Translations under genes and position numbers: made by a program
Origin: CAWUKT01 sp963923035
Lineage (GTDB): Bacteria > Bacteroidota > Bacteroidia > J057 > JADKCL01
DNA: 30,128 nt
NCBI GenBank assembly: GCA_963923035.1
Contig: CAWUKT010000086.1
Coordinates: forward strand, 1-30,128
Direction: 5' to 3'
In this document: piece after piece, positions 8,285 to 17,274 of the stretch
How positions within the stretch are numbered: position 1 is the stretch's first letter
Layout: each line of letters starts with the position of its first letter
Notes under the pieces: model-generated
What the model saw: the letters and a program-made list of their open reading frames with translations, nothing else
Told to the model about the DNA's origin: nothing
Databases searched by the model: none

Positions 8285-9049
8285 TTAATGTACGTAGCTG
8301 GCGGCATTGATGTCAATCGATGCGCCAGTGGCGTGGTCGGCGAGCCCGGAGGCCAGCAGGACCACGGTGGGGGCCAGGTCGGCCGGTTCGGTCAGACGTT
8401 CCGTGGCGATGCCCTGGAGGGCGTAGTCTTCGCCGTAGGTATCGATAAAGTCCTGGGCCATGTTGGTCCGCACGAATCCAGGGGCGATCAGAAAGGAGCG
8501 GATGCCTTGCGCCCCAAATCCCCGGGCAATGCTCCGGTGCAGGGCGACCATGCCGGCCTTCGAGGTGGCATAGGCGATATAATCCGGGGTATCGCCCCGA
8601 AAAGCAGCCCGGCTGGAAATGTGGATGATCCGTCCGCCGCCCAATGGCCCCATGTGTTGAATGGCGGCGCGGCTGAGGATGCCTGCGGCCGTCAGGTTGA
8701 CGGCCATGGTCCGTTCCCAATCCTGGATCCATTGCTGGTCGGACGCGTCCAGGGGAGACGAAAAGGCGACACCCGCATTGTTGATGAGGACGTGGATGTG
8801 TCCCAGGCGTTCGAGGGTTTGGGCAAATAGGTTTTGGGTGGCCTCGGCATCGGCGAGGTCGGCTCCAATGGCGAAGGAGTCGTGGCCGACTTCCTGGGCG
8901 AGGGCTTCGGCGGTGGCGGCGGAGCGGTTGTAATGGATGGCGATGGTGGCCCCGGCGGCCGCCAATCCCCGAACGAGCGCGGCCCCGATGCCGCGGCTTC
9001 CGCCCGTCACCAGGATATTAGTTCCCGATAAATCAATGTTCAGACTCAT
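8285..9049 (-). CDS. Short-chain dehydrogenase/reductase (classical SDR)
   Basis: This is a 254-residue NAD(P)-dependent oxidoreductase with a single Rossmann domain. Visible motifs are the cofactor loop TGGSRGIG (15-22), NNAG (90-93), the catalytic serine in HISSRAAF (145/146), and the active-site Tyr160 and Lys164 in YATSK. The PG motif follows in IAPGFVRTNMAQDF. It resembles FabG-like 3-oxoacyl reductases, but this family is broad and the substrate cannot be fixed. Its ATG (9049-9047) overlaps the TGA of the upstream M1 gene (9048-9046) as ATGA, so translation is probably coupled. The coupling to a peptidase-barrel gene on one side and mtnA on the other gives no obvious shared pathway. Confidence 0.9.
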   Translation of the reverse strand: MSLNIDLSGTNILVTGGSRGIGAALVRGLAAAGATIAIHYNRSAATAEALAQEVGHDSFAIGADLADAEATQNLFAQTLERLGHIHVLINNAGVAFSSPLDASDQQWIQDWERTMAVNLTAAGILSRAAIQHMGPLGGGRIIHISSRAAFRGDTPDYIAYATSKAGMVALHRSIARGFGAQGIRSFLIAPGFVRTNMAQDFIDTYGEDYALQGIATERLTEPADLAPTVVLLASGLADHATGASIDINAASYVH

Positions 9050-12036
9050 AGGTCAACGCTGTTCCCGGCCAATCTCCGTCCCAATTTGAGCGGGTCAAAA
9101 CTGAAGTTGATGTTGCGGCCGACGCGGGTCCAGGAATCGTAGAAGCCGGAATAGCCGACGTCTCCGAATTCGGCGAGGGGGATATTGATGCGGATGGCAT
9201 CACGCAGCAGGGGAATCCGGACGCCGGTGACCCCAGCCGATTGGTTCACGACCGAATTGGTCGTGAAACTTTCCCTGCGTCCCATTCCGACATCCACAAA
9301 CAATTCGAGGATAAAGGGAGTGCTGACGGCTCCGTTGAAGGTGAACAGGCCCAGATTGTAGCGGGATTGGTCGGTGGTGGAAAATCCGCCCTGGTCATTC
9401 AGGACCTGTTTGCCCAACCAACTGCCGGTCTGGGCCCGGTCGAAGAGGATCGTCTCTCCGAAGGGATCCCCACTGCCATTCAGGCCCCATTGGAACTGGG
9501 CCGGAATCCCGGCACCATCCTGGGGGAAGATCAGCCCCGCGAATCCCCGTCCCTTGACGGCCCATTTCTGGTTATTCCCCAATTTCTTTTCCGCCGAAAC
9601 CTCTCCACTCAATCGGACGCCCAGATTTTCCATGTAGCCCAGCTCTCCCCGGGCAGAATAGCTCCCGAGAGCTTCCTGAGAATTCAGGTCATAAACGATG
9701 CGGCCGTACCAGGGGCGTTCGAGGTTAAACTGGTCGAAGTCCTGTTTCCCATCATCCAAATACCGTACCCCCGTGAAATGGCTCTCCAGGGAGATTTTTT
9801 GCCGAACGGGATTGGTCAGGACGTCGGGGCGGAGGTGGAAGGTCAGGGCCTGCTTGGTGCGGTAGAAGGTGGAAAAGCTGCTTCCAATGACCTTGAGCTC
9901 GATCTTGCGAAAGGTCTGCTGTGGCAACCAACGGTAGGTCACCCCGGTCGATCCTGTGATGCCCTGGCTGCGGAAAGCGTACATGGGCATGATGTGGAAA
10001 TTGAAGGGTTGGCGAGGGAGGTTCCCGTGGTGGAGCATCAGCCCCAGTTGGAAGCCATCGGTGGTATTGCCACCCAGAACCGGGAAATAATTCAGGTTGA
10101 ATTTGTCTTCGTTGCCGAGGGTAAGGCCGCCATTGAGTTGGAGCGGACGGGCGAGTTTCAGGAGGCCCTTGCGCCGGCGGTAGTTGTTGCCGGGGCGCCA
10201 ATCCGGGACAAAATCGGTCCCGTGGACATAGGCCCGCTGGTAGTCATTTTCCTTGACGGTAATCGTTGTTTTTCCCTCGAACGGCTCCGTCCAATACGTC
10301 CCGATCACCTTTTTCTCCTTGTCCAGCAGCTGTACCCGGGCCGGAGCGGTGATGCCGGATTTGTTGGTGACCGTAATCTCATTGCCTTTGGTCCGCGACA
10401 GGCCGAAGTTCAGCCGGGGGGAGGTTTGGAGGAAGTCGCCGAAAAACCATCCGAGGTCCTTTCCACTGATGTCCTCAAACACGTCCTTCATGTCCTCGGG
10501 CTGCGGGTGCTTGAATTTCCAGCGGTCAAAATAGGCCCGCAGGCACTCGTCCATAAGGTCTTCCCCGAGGAATTGCTCGAGGTATTCCATGGCGAGTCCG
10601 GTTTCCATGTACACGACGACCCCGTAATTGATGGGCAGGTAGTCGTTGGAGTGGTACTGGATGGGCTGGTCGTTGCCTTCAAAGGCGGAGATTTTCTGGG
10701 CGACGCGGGCGGTTGCGGCCGGGCCTTTCCCCAAGCCGAGGGGCTCGGTCAGAGGGCCCAGCATCCCGTTCTCCGCGGGATGGTGCTTCCGCCAGTAGCG
10801 GTTTTCGATGAAGGTATTCATCCCCTCATCCATCCAGGGATAGTCCCGCTCATTGGACCCGAGCATGCCGTAGAACCAGTTGTGGCCCACCTCGTGCATG
10901 GTGACCTGCTCCAACGAGTTGGCGCTGCCGCCAGTCCCGAGGACGGTCACATTCGGGTATTCCATGCCTGCGCCGGCGCTCAACGCGCCGTCCACTGCGG
11001 TCGCGTGGGCGTAGGGATAGTCCCCGACCCACTCCGAATAGTCTTCGACCGATTGGACGATGTACTTGGGACATTCCAGCCACAACTCGCGGTCTTTGTC
11101 CGTGAAAAAGGCCACGCACCGAACGGAATTGCCCGAGCGGGGCAGCTTGACGGTATCGGCGAGGACGTAATAGTGCTTGTCCGCGAACCAGGCAAAGTCG
11201 TGGACCTTTTCCTGGTGGTAATGCAGGATTTTGCGCTGCTTGGACGGTCTTTCTTTGAGGTAATCTTTGATGAGGCTGCGCTCTTCGAGGCGGCCGTCGT
11301 TGACGGCGGGGACGAGTTGCTCGCGGGTGAAGGCTTCGCGCTCGGCGATGCGGGCCCATTCGGGGTCGCCGGGGGCGAGGTCCCCGGTGGCCCCGACCAT
11401 GTAGTGTTCGGGCAGGTCGATGTAGACGTCGAAGGAGCCAAATTCGGAGTAGAATTCACCCTGGTCGTAGTAGGGCATGGGGTGCCAACCGTTGCGGTCG
11501 TAGACGGCGGGCTTGGGGTACCATTGGGTGATCTGGTACTGCTGTCGGATGTGGCCGAGTCGGGAAAAAGACCGCGGAATTTTGACGCGGAAAGGGGTGG
11601 AAATGGAAATGGACTTGCCGGGGAGGAGGGGAGCCTTCAATTTCAACAGGACAATGTCAGGGTCGTTTTCCAGGGTTTGGAACCAGACGGGCTCATTGTC
11701 GATGCGGAAGTTCAGGGAGTCGATATAGCCCCGGACCGAGTCGGCGGAATTGAAGAACTGGAGGTCTTTTTGGGCTTTTTTCTGCCGGGCAAACCCAGAT
11801 TCATTGGAAGAATAGGCATTGGGCCACAGGTGAAAGTACATTTCCCGCAGGGTATCCGGGGAATTGTTGGTATAGGCCAGGTCTAAACGGGCATGAAGGA
11901 AATGATTTCTGTCATCCAGTCGTACATGGATTTCGTACGCCACATCCTGTTGAAAATAGGGCTGCTGTGCCAGGCCTACAAAGCCGACAAAGAGACCGGT
12001 TAACAATGCTAAGACCGTTTTTAACATAGATTTCAT
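9046..12036 (-). CDS. M1-family metallopeptidase fused to a C-terminal probable outer-membrane barrel
   Basis: The product is 996 residues with a signal peptide (MKSMLKTVLALLTGLFVGFVGLAQ, cut near AQ/QP). The peptidase half has HEVGHN (His381, Glu382, His385) and Glu404 in DEGMN, the HEXXH-X18-E zinc site of gluzincins. The N-terminal beta domain of M1 enzymes precedes it. From about residue 620 to the end the sequence becomes alternating aromatic/polar beta strands with tight turns, ending FSFDPLKLGRRLAGNSVDL, which looks like an outer-membrane beta-barrel. I infer a peptidase tethered at the outer membrane. ATG at 12066 (ten residues longer) and 12027 are alternative starts; 12036 gives the best signal peptide. 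It heads an operon with the SDR and mtnA genes. Confidence 0.85.
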   Translation of the reverse strand: MKSMLKTVLALLTGLFVGFVGLAQQPYFQQDVAYEIHVRLDDRNHFLHARLDLAYTNNSPDTLREMYFHLWPNAYSSNESGFARQKKAQKDLQFFNSADSVRGYIDSLNFRIDNEPVWFQTLENDPDIVLLKLKAPLLPGKSISISTPFRVKIPRSFSRLGHIRQQYQITQWYPKPAVYDRNGWHPMPYYDQGEFYSEFGSFDVYIDLPEHYMVGATGDLAPGDPEWARIAEREAFTREQLVPAVNDGRLEERSLIKDYLKERPSKQRKILHYHQEKVHDFAWFADKHYYVLADTVKLPRSGNSVRCVAFFTDKDRELWLECPKYIVQSVEDYSEWVGDYPYAHATAVDGALSAGAGMEYPNVTVLGTGGSANSLEQVTMHEVGHNWFYGMLGSNERDYPWMDEGMNTFIENRYWRKHHPAENGMLGPLTEPLGLGKGPAATARVAQKISAFEGNDQPIQYHSNDYLPINYGVVVYMETGLAMEYLEQFLGEDLMDECLRAYFDRWKFKHPQPEDMKDVFEDISGKDLGWFFGDFLQTSPRLNFGLSRTKGNEITVTNKSGITAPARVQLLDKEKKVIGTYWTEPFEGKTTITVKENDYQRAYVHGTDFVPDWRPGNNYRRRKGLLKLARPLQLNGGLTLGNEDKFNLNYFPVLGGNTTDGFQLGLMLHHGNLPRQPFNFHIMPMYAFRSQGITGSTGVTYRWLPQQTFRKIELKVIGSSFSTFYRTKQALTFHLRPDVLTNPVRQKISLESHFTGVRYLDDGKQDFDQFNLERPWYGRIVYDLNSQEALGSYSARGELGYMENLGVRLSGEVSAEKKLGNNQKWAVKGRGFAGLIFPQDGAGIPAQFQWGLNGSGDPFGETILFDRAQTGSWLGKQVLNDQGGFSTTDQSRYNLGLFTFNGAVSTPFILELFVDVGMGRRESFTTNSVVNQSAGVTGVRIPLLRDAIRINIPLAEFGDVGYSGFYDSWTRVGRNINFSFDPLKLGRRLAGNSVDL

Positions 12037-12304
12037 TTTTTGCAATCTAAGCATCTTCGTCCTCACTTGCCATCTTTCTCCGTTCGCAGTGGAATCCCCC
12101 CATTTGATCGAAATCTTTGCCAGTCGGGCATTTATTTTTATATTGTTGCTGAAGACAGCCGGTAGTTTCTAAAAACTACTGAATGGACGGTGTAAGTGTA
12201 GTTATACATTCTGTTTCCATATAGTAGACATGACTCATTGGTAGTAGAGACTATCCGGAGTTTGGTAAGTCAACAAGTAAGTTCCTGCAAATAAGAGTTC
12301 GCTC
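12037..12304. promoter_or_regulatory. Divergent intergenic region, AT-rich, with a small hairpin
   Basis: It separates the minus-strand M1-barrel operon from the plus-strand LVIVD gene and must hold both promoters. GTAGTTT (12162-12168) and AAACTAC (12173-12179) form a perfect 7-bp stem with a 4-nt loop and no T tract, so it is more likely an operator or a leader structure than a terminator. I do not see a clean TTTG/TAnnTTTG promoter on either strand. Confidence 0.35.
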
Positions 12305-13990
12305 ATGGGAGAAACTTTTACTCGAAAGCGCATCTTGAAGCAGATCGGATGGATGTTTATAGTGGTGATGGGGTTTGGACAAGTTACTGGCCAGGTAAGC
12401 CAGAACATGGACCTCCTCTTCAATTGGGATGACAATTCCCTTCCCACCAGTGGCACCACTGCTTTCAATGATATCTGGGGATACGCTGCCAGCGGCCGTG
12501 AATACGCTATTGTAGGCACGATCGAAGGCTTTCGCATTTTCGATGTCACCACTCCTTCCACCACGGTTCAGGTTGTCAATGAAGTCGGAGCTTCCAACAA
12601 TAGCCTCTGGCGGGATTTGAAAACCTACCAGAACTACCTCTACGTAGTTTCCGACCAAGGACCTTCCTCCTCCCTCCAAATTTACGACCTCGCCGGACTG
12701 CCCGCCTCGATCAACAAGGTCTACGACAGCCAGGCCTTCTTCTCGACCTGCCACAACATCTTCATCGACGAATCCTCCGGCCGTCTGTACGCAGCGGGAA
12801 CCACGACGAGCCCTTCCGGGATCATCATTTTAGATGTCCTTTCCGATCCGACCAGCCCTTCGCTGCTGGCCAACTTCCCGCTGGGCGCGTATGTCCATGA
12901 CGTCTATTCCCACGAGGACACCCTCGTGGCCTTCTTCGGAACTTCCGGCATCGGGATTTTCGATTTCGCCGATTTGGCGACCCCGTCCATGATCAGCTAC
13001 GTCGGAACCTATACCGAGCCGGGATATTCCCACAGTGGCTGGGCCGACGAAGAATTCAAGACGCTTTACTGGGCGACGGAAACGAACGATACTGGGATCA
13101 AGATTTCGGACTTTACCAATGGCTATACCGGAGATGTCGATGCAGTTTTCCGCTCAACGCTCCTTGGGCCAACGCTTACCAATTCGATCCCCCACAACCA
13201 GGTCGTCAATGGGAATTACCTGTACATCAGTTATTACCACGACGGCGTCCAAATCTATGACATCACCAACCGGCTGAGCCCGGTTCGCGTGGCCTATTAC
13301 GACACGCATACCCAGCACACGGACTATACCGGCATTCGCGGCAACTGGGGCGTCTATCCCTTCCTGCCTTCCGGCCGGATCATCGCCACGGATACCGAGA
13401 ACGGTCTGTTTGTCCTCGGACTCACCAACGTCACCTTCCCAGTTGAGTTGACCAATTTCCGGGCCGAGAACCAAGGCGACCAGATTCGTCTGGCCTGGTC
13501 CACGGAATCGGAAACCAACAATGATTTCTTTGATGTGGAGCGGTCGGCGGATGGCACTTCCTTTGAGGCCATTACCAAGGTCGATGGGGCTGGCACCACC
13601 AGCCTCCGACAGGATTATGAAATCCTCGATGTGGAGCCCCTGGATGGACGGTCCTATTACCGGCTGCGCCAGGTGGACCGGGATGGACAGGAAACGTATT
13701 CCGAGGTTGTATCCGTCAGCCGGGCGCGTGACCTTCAGCTGTTGAGCTTGTCGCCGAATCCGGCTCAAGGTGGCCAGCGCGTCGCCCTGGAATTGGATGT
13801 GGTGGAGACCATCGGGATGGAAATCGTGGTGGTGGACCTGATGGGACGGATCATGTTCCAGGACGTGCTGGAACTCGCTCCGGGCATCCAGCGGATCGAA
13901 ATCCCAACCGAAGGTTGGACCTCCGGAACCTACGCCGTAAAGCTCGGCGCCGGCTCCCAGAAATTTGCCCGCAAATTTATCCTGAATTGA
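12305..13990 (+). CDS. Secreted choice-of-anchor-B (LVIVD) protein with type IX sorting domain
   Basis: The product is 561 residues. A signal peptide (basic MGETFTRKRILK, hydrophobic core, cut near VTGQ) leads into a beta-propeller-like region of LVIVD repeats, recognised by WGYAASGREYAIVGTIEGFRIFDV, VHDVYSHEDTLVAFFG and YLYISYYHDGVQIYDI. This is the choice-of-anchor-B family. A linker domain (FPVELTNFRAENQGDQIRLAW onward) is the usual spacer before a sorting tail. The last ~85 residues match a type A type IX secretion C-terminal domain: LSLSPNPAQGG near its start, a middle VVDLMGRIM, then GTYAVKL and a final KFILN. The protein should therefore be exported by the type IX system and attached to the cell surface or released. 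Its function is unknown. It is followed by two hairpins. Confidence 0.92.
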   Translation: MGETFTRKRILKQIGWMFIVVMGFGQVTGQVSQNMDLLFNWDDNSLPTSGTTAFNDIWGYAASGREYAIVGTIEGFRIFDVTTPSTTVQVVNEVGASNNSLWRDLKTYQNYLYVVSDQGPSSSLQIYDLAGLPASINKVYDSQAFFSTCHNIFIDESSGRLYAAGTTTSPSGIIILDVLSDPTSPSLLANFPLGAYVHDVYSHEDTLVAFFGTSGIGIFDFADLATPSMISYVGTYTEPGYSHSGWADEEFKTLYWATETNDTGIKISDFTNGYTGDVDAVFRSTLLGPTLTNSIPHNQVVNGNYLYISYYHDGVQIYDITNRLSPVRVAYYDTHTQHTDYTGIRGNWGVYPFLPSGRIIATDTENGLFVLGLTNVTFPVELTNFRAENQGDQIRLAWSTESETNNDFFDVERSADGTSFEAITKVDGAGTTSLRQDYEILDVEPLDGRSYYRLRQVDRDGQETYSEVVSVSRARDLQLLSLSPNPAQGGQRVALELDVVETIGMEIVVVDLMGRIMFQDVLELAPGIQRIEIPTEGWTSGTYAVKLGAGSQKFARKFILN

Positions 13991-13993
13991 TTG

Positions 13994-14012
13994 TCCCGGA
14001 ATGATTCCGGGA
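13994..14012 (+). terminator. Hairpin immediately after the LVIVD gene
   Basis: TCCCGGAAT and ATTCCGGGA form a perfect inverted repeat around a single G, three nt after the stop codon. No T tract follows, so it may stabilise the 3' end of the mRNA rather than terminate by itself. Confidence 0.5.
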
Positions 14013-14023
14013 ACCCAACATAC

Positions 14024-14050
14024 GGCCAGCCAATCGGTTGGCCTTTTTTT
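14024..14050 (+). terminator. Rho-independent terminator
   Basis: GGCCAGCC (14024-14031) pairs with GGTTGGCC (14036-14043) with one G-T pair, and seven T residues follow directly (14044-14050). It ends the LVIVD transcript. Confidence 0.85.
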
Positions 14051-14149
14051 CTGATCGTCCAAAAGGGATACATCAGGAAGGAAAAAGAAGGCCGAACTGT
14101 GTCATTCAGGGATTATTTTTCTTCCACATTCAATCATAGAGAATATATA

Positions 14150-14180
14150 TTTGCTTCCTCAGACTTGATTCTTATTTTTG
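14150..14180 (+). promoter_or_regulatory. Bacteroidota-type promoter (TTTG-N19-TAnnTTTG)
   Basis: TTTG at 14150-14153 is followed after 19 nt by TATTTTTG at 14173-14180, a full match to the Bacteroidota -33/-7 consensus. Transcription would start near 14187, giving a leader of about 75-90 nt before the exported protein at 14264 or 14276. It is the clearest promoter in the window. Confidence 0.7.
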
Positions 14181-14263
14181 GACTTTCAATTAAACAGGCT
14201 ACACCTTTTCATCCCAAATAAGCGTACAGCTTGGGTGTTGCTTTGAAAAGCGGTTTGAATACA

Positions 14264-15664
14264 ATGGCATCCAACATGAAGAAAACTTTGCTATTCCTCG
14301 TCGCGCTGTTCATGGTGGCGGGGCTTCAGGCACAGGAGTGCGGTCCATTCCAGTTTCGGAATTATAGTATCATGGATACTTCGGTCCTGAAATTGGTCGA
14401 GTCGGACACCTTCCAGCTTTCCAGCAATTATCCCACTGAGATGCCCGAAACGAGCCGGATGCCTTGGGAGCGGATCGATTTCAAGAAAAAGCCCGAGCAG
14501 TTCATGAAAGAAGTGCTCAATTACTGCTGGGAAGGCAATGAAGAGGTTGATTTTATTGTGCAGAGAAATGAAACCCGTACCTGGTACCACGCGCCGTTCC
14601 TCGACCAGGGATACGCAGGTCGTGAGCCCATGCACGGTTTGGTGATGGACAATACCTCTTTCGGGGAAGACTTTGCCGGAGAGAAGAAAGGCCGCGCCCG
14701 TAACTACAAGATTACCTTCTACAATGATATTGCGGCCTATACCTTGGGCCAGGTGTGGTGCGATCCGAACAACCCGGATGCCACCAAGACCAATTTTGCG
14801 GAGGGAGCCGTGATTTTCTCCTTGGTGTTCACCACCGGAGACTCCACGATGTTCCCCTTCCTGACTTCTCCCTACTCCTGGGAAGCCTTCGTCGAAGAAT
14901 CCGTTCGTCTTCCCATCGAACCCAAAGGAATCCTTCCGATTCACCTGTTTGAAGTAGACTTCCAGGTACGCACCGAAGATGCGCCTACGGGCTGGGTCGC
15001 TGGCTCCTTCATCTTCGATGGCCTGCAAGGCGAATCCGCTCAGGAACGTCTCATTCCGGTCAGCCTCGCATGGGGCAACGACCCCGGCGATACCCCGGCC
15101 ATGGTCCGGGACGAAGAGAATCCCGCTGCAATCGACGAATCCTGGATCAACGAATCCGTCCACAACGCAGCTGACGCCGGCAACTCCATGGTCCGTCACC
15201 AAGGCTACGGCGGTCGCGCGCAGCGCCCCATCGGCCTCCGCGAAGGCGCCATCCTTTCCGAGCTGATGACTTCCGGATGGCCCATTTCTCCGGCCATCGC
15301 CCCCGAAAACATCGAAATCGACTCCGTGATGTACTGGTTCCGGAACATCGAGCACGGCCAGCCCTTCATGGCCGGTCAGATTCCGCTCGACTTTTCTCAG
15401 GAACTCCGGGACGGATTGTGGCTGCACGCCATCTCCCGCGGCGATTCCATGCTCAGCGTCCAGTACCAGGATCACCTGAGTGACCTGCTCGGCTTTGTGC
15501 CCCCGGACCGCTCCCGCATGGGCCAGGGTGGCGAAGAAGAAGAGGAATTCGTGGGTGACGTAGACGAAGGTCTGGAAGGACGGAACCTCTACGTATTCAT
15601 CGGATTTGTGATCCTTGTTGTGGTCATCATCGGCCTCCTGATCTGGAACCTGATTCAGAAATAA
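14264..15664 (+). CDS. Exported protein of unknown function with C-terminal membrane anchor
   Basis: The product is 466 residues (462 from ATG at 14276). It starts with a strong signal peptide (MKKTLLFLVALFMVAGLQAQ/E). A large soluble domain follows, with an aromatic-rich core: TWYHAPFLDQGYAGREPMHGL, ITFYNDIAAYTLGQVWCDPNNP, GWVAGSFIFDG and PVSLAWGNDPGDT. An acidic run (GGEEEEEFVGDVDEG) precedes a single C-terminal transmembrane helix (about 440-462, VFIGFVILVVVIIGLLIWN). The core words resemble, from memory, a bacterial family whose members carry a C-terminal CxxCH heme site after a GRLNGP segment. Here the equivalent is RAQRPIGLREGAI and no CxxCH exists. That link is tentative. The gene has its own promoter and terminator and no functional neighbours. 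Confidence 0.75.
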   Translation: MASNMKKTLLFLVALFMVAGLQAQECGPFQFRNYSIMDTSVLKLVESDTFQLSSNYPTEMPETSRMPWERIDFKKKPEQFMKEVLNYCWEGNEEVDFIVQRNETRTWYHAPFLDQGYAGREPMHGLVMDNTSFGEDFAGEKKGRARNYKITFYNDIAAYTLGQVWCDPNNPDATKTNFAEGAVIFSLVFTTGDSTMFPFLTSPYSWEAFVEESVRLPIEPKGILPIHLFEVDFQVRTEDAPTGWVAGSFIFDGLQGESAQERLIPVSLAWGNDPGDTPAMVRDEENPAAIDESWINESVHNAADAGNSMVRHQGYGGRAQRPIGLREGAILSELMTSGWPISPAIAPENIEIDSVMYWFRNIEHGQPFMAGQIPLDFSQELRDGLWLHAISRGDSMLSVQYQDHLSDLLGFVPPDRSRMGQGGEEEEEFVGDVDEGLEGRNLYVFIGFVILVVVIIGLLIWNLIQK

Positions 15665-15686
15665 GTTTCTGTAAAAAATACAGCAG

Positions 15687-15710
15687 AAAGGCGGGTCATC
15701 CCGCCTTTTT
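15687..15710 (+). terminator. Rho-independent terminator
   Basis: AAAGGCGGG (15687-15695) pairs perfectly with CCCGCCTTT (15700-15708) around a TCAT loop, and the T run extends to 15710. It lies 22 nt after the stop of the exported protein gene. Confidence 0.9.
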
Positions 15711-15757
15711 GCATTTCCGGGGGGGAAGCCCCACCCCGAAATCCTTAAATTCGCGGC

Positions 15758-16768
15758 ATGCAAAATCCAGCCCGTTCCTTGGTGGATTGGTACGAACGGG
15801 AAGGCCGTGACCTTCCCTGGCGACGCACCACGGACCCCTACCAAATTTGGTTGAGTGAGATCATCCTCCAGCAGACCCGGATCGACCAGGGGAAGGCGTA
15901 TTGGGAGCGCTTTGTGGACCGGTATCCGACGGTGCACGACCTCGCAGCGGCGAGCCACGACGAAGTCATGAAGATGTGGGAGGGGCTGGGCTATTATTCC
16001 CGGGCCCGCAACCTGCACCATACCGCGAAGGTGGTGTCGAAGGAGATGGAGGGCAAATTTCCGGACCACTGGTCGGAGTTGATCAAGTTGAAGGGGATTG
16101 GTCCCTATACGGCCCGGGCGATCGGTTCGATTGCCTTTGGGAATGCGGCGGCGGTGATCGATGGGAATGTCTTCCGGGTCTTTTCCCGCTACCTCGCTGA
16201 TTTCAGCCCCATCGATGCGCCTGCCACCCGCAAGGAGTACCAGACTCAGCTCGACGAGTGGATCCAGGAAGTCGATCCGGCCTCCTTCAACCAGGCCATG
16301 ATGGACCTGGGAGCGATGGTGTGCACGCCCCGCACCCCGCATTGTGCCTTCTGTCCGTTGAAGCAGGGGTGTAAGGGCTTGGAAAAGGGCGTGGTGGCTG
16401 AATTGCCGGTCAAAGCGAAGAAGACCAAGCGGAAGACCCAGTACCTGAATTTCTTCCTGGTAGGGACGAAGAAAGGCCAGCTGCTGGTTCGGCGTCGGCC
16501 GATGAGTGGAGTCTGGGCGGGGTTGTGGGAAATTCCGTCGGTGGAGATAGGGGAGAAGGAATGGAACCAGGCCAATTTGGATGGGTATGAACTGCTGGGT
16601 GCCTTCAAACACGTTCTGACGCACATCGACATGATGATCAAGGTCTACCGGGGGGCGGAGTTTCCCGGTGAGCCCACCGAGACCCAACAATTCATTCCCC
16701 TTGACACCATTGATGCCTATGGATTTTCCCGCGCAGTGCTGAAAATTTTTGAGCGGTTTTTACGCTGA
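15758..16768 (+). CDS. mutY: A/G-specific adenine DNA glycosylase
   Basis: MutY removes adenine mispaired with 8-oxoguanine in base-excision repair. The 336-residue protein shows catalytic Glu34 in SEIILQQTRI, the helix-hairpin-helix LKGIGPYTARAIGS (about 111-124), catalytic Asp135 in AVIDGNVFRV, and the 4Fe-4S cluster ligands Cys189, Cys196, Cys199 and Cys205 with the C-X6-C-X2-C-X5-C spacing. The C-terminal part (from about residue 225) is the NUDIX-like 8-oxoG reader, with RRRPMSGVWAGLWEIP. The start ATG at 15758 leaves a normal N-terminus. It opens the mutY-ssb-gldE-gldD cluster; ssb starts 36 nt after its stop. Confidence 0.96.
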   Translation: MQNPARSLVDWYEREGRDLPWRRTTDPYQIWLSEIILQQTRIDQGKAYWERFVDRYPTVHDLAAASHDEVMKMWEGLGYYSRARNLHHTAKVVSKEMEGKFPDHWSELIKLKGIGPYTARAIGSIAFGNAAAVIDGNVFRVFSRYLADFSPIDAPATRKEYQTQLDEWIQEVDPASFNQAMMDLGAMVCTPRTPHCAFCPLKQGCKGLEKGVVAELPVKAKKTKRKTQYLNFFLVGTKKGQLLVRRRPMSGVWAGLWEIPSVEIGEKEWNQANLDGYELLGAFKHVLTHIDMMIKVYRGAEFPGEPTETQQFIPLDTIDAYGFSRAVLKIFERFLR

Positions 16769-16804
16769 TTTTCCTATCTTTCACCTTAGACACGTTCCGA
16801 ATCC

Positions 16805-17242
16805 ATGCCTAAATACGGTATCAACAAGGCGGTCCTCGTTGGAAATGTGAGCACAGCTCCTGAGTTGCGGTATACGCAGCAAGGCTTTGCCGTGTGCAGC
16901 TTCCGCCTGGCGACCACTGAGCGGCGTCCTGCTTCTGAGGGGAACTACCGCGATGTAACCGATTGGCACAATATCACCCTGTGGCGAAAGAAAGCGGAGA
17001 TTGCCAAGAATTATTTGAAAGTGGGATCGGGCGTGTACCTGGAAGGCCGAATTGTGACCCGGAGTTGGGAGGACAAGGAGGGAAACAAGCGCTATACCAC
17101 AGAAATCGAAGTGGACAAAATGCGTTTGTTGGACCCCGCCCCCGCTGCCACCAACGATTCTCCTTCACCGCCCGTCGCGCAACCGGCCCGAAAGGAAACC
17201 CCCTCTAACAATCTCAACCAGGATGATGACTTACCCTTTTGA
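16805..17242 (+). CDS. ssb: Single-stranded DNA-binding protein
   Basis: Ssb coats single-stranded DNA during replication, recombination and repair and recruits partners by its acidic tail. The 145-residue protein has the OB fold at residues 4-108, with NKAVLVGNVSTAPELRYTQQG, WHNITLWRKKAEIAKNYLKVG and VYLEGRIVTRSWEDKEGNKRY, then a short disordered linker rich in Pro/Ser/Asn and the conserved partner-binding tip DDDLPF at the very C-terminus. The tip shows that the gene is intact. It sits between mutY and gldE, 33 nt before the gldE start. Confidence 0.97.
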   Translation: MPKYGINKAVLVGNVSTAPELRYTQQGFAVCSFRLATTERRPASEGNYRDVTDWHNITLWRKKAEIAKNYLKVGSGVYLEGRIVTRSWEDKEGNKRYTTEIEVDKMRLLDPAPAATNDSPSPPVAQPARKETPSNNLNQDDDLPF

Positions 17243-17274
17243 GCCAACTAATGTGGAACCAACCGTGATGACCT

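Noticed and set aside
9241..11886. 881-codon open frame antisense to the M1-barrel gene
   Set aside because: It mirrors a gene with a clear signal peptide and zinc site, and the product looks like shadow sequence (rich in Gly, Val, Asp, Gln without domains).
14291..16690. 799-codon minus-strand frame across the exported protein and mutY
   Set aside because: It runs through a terminator and two genes on the other strand; no domain or start signal supports it.
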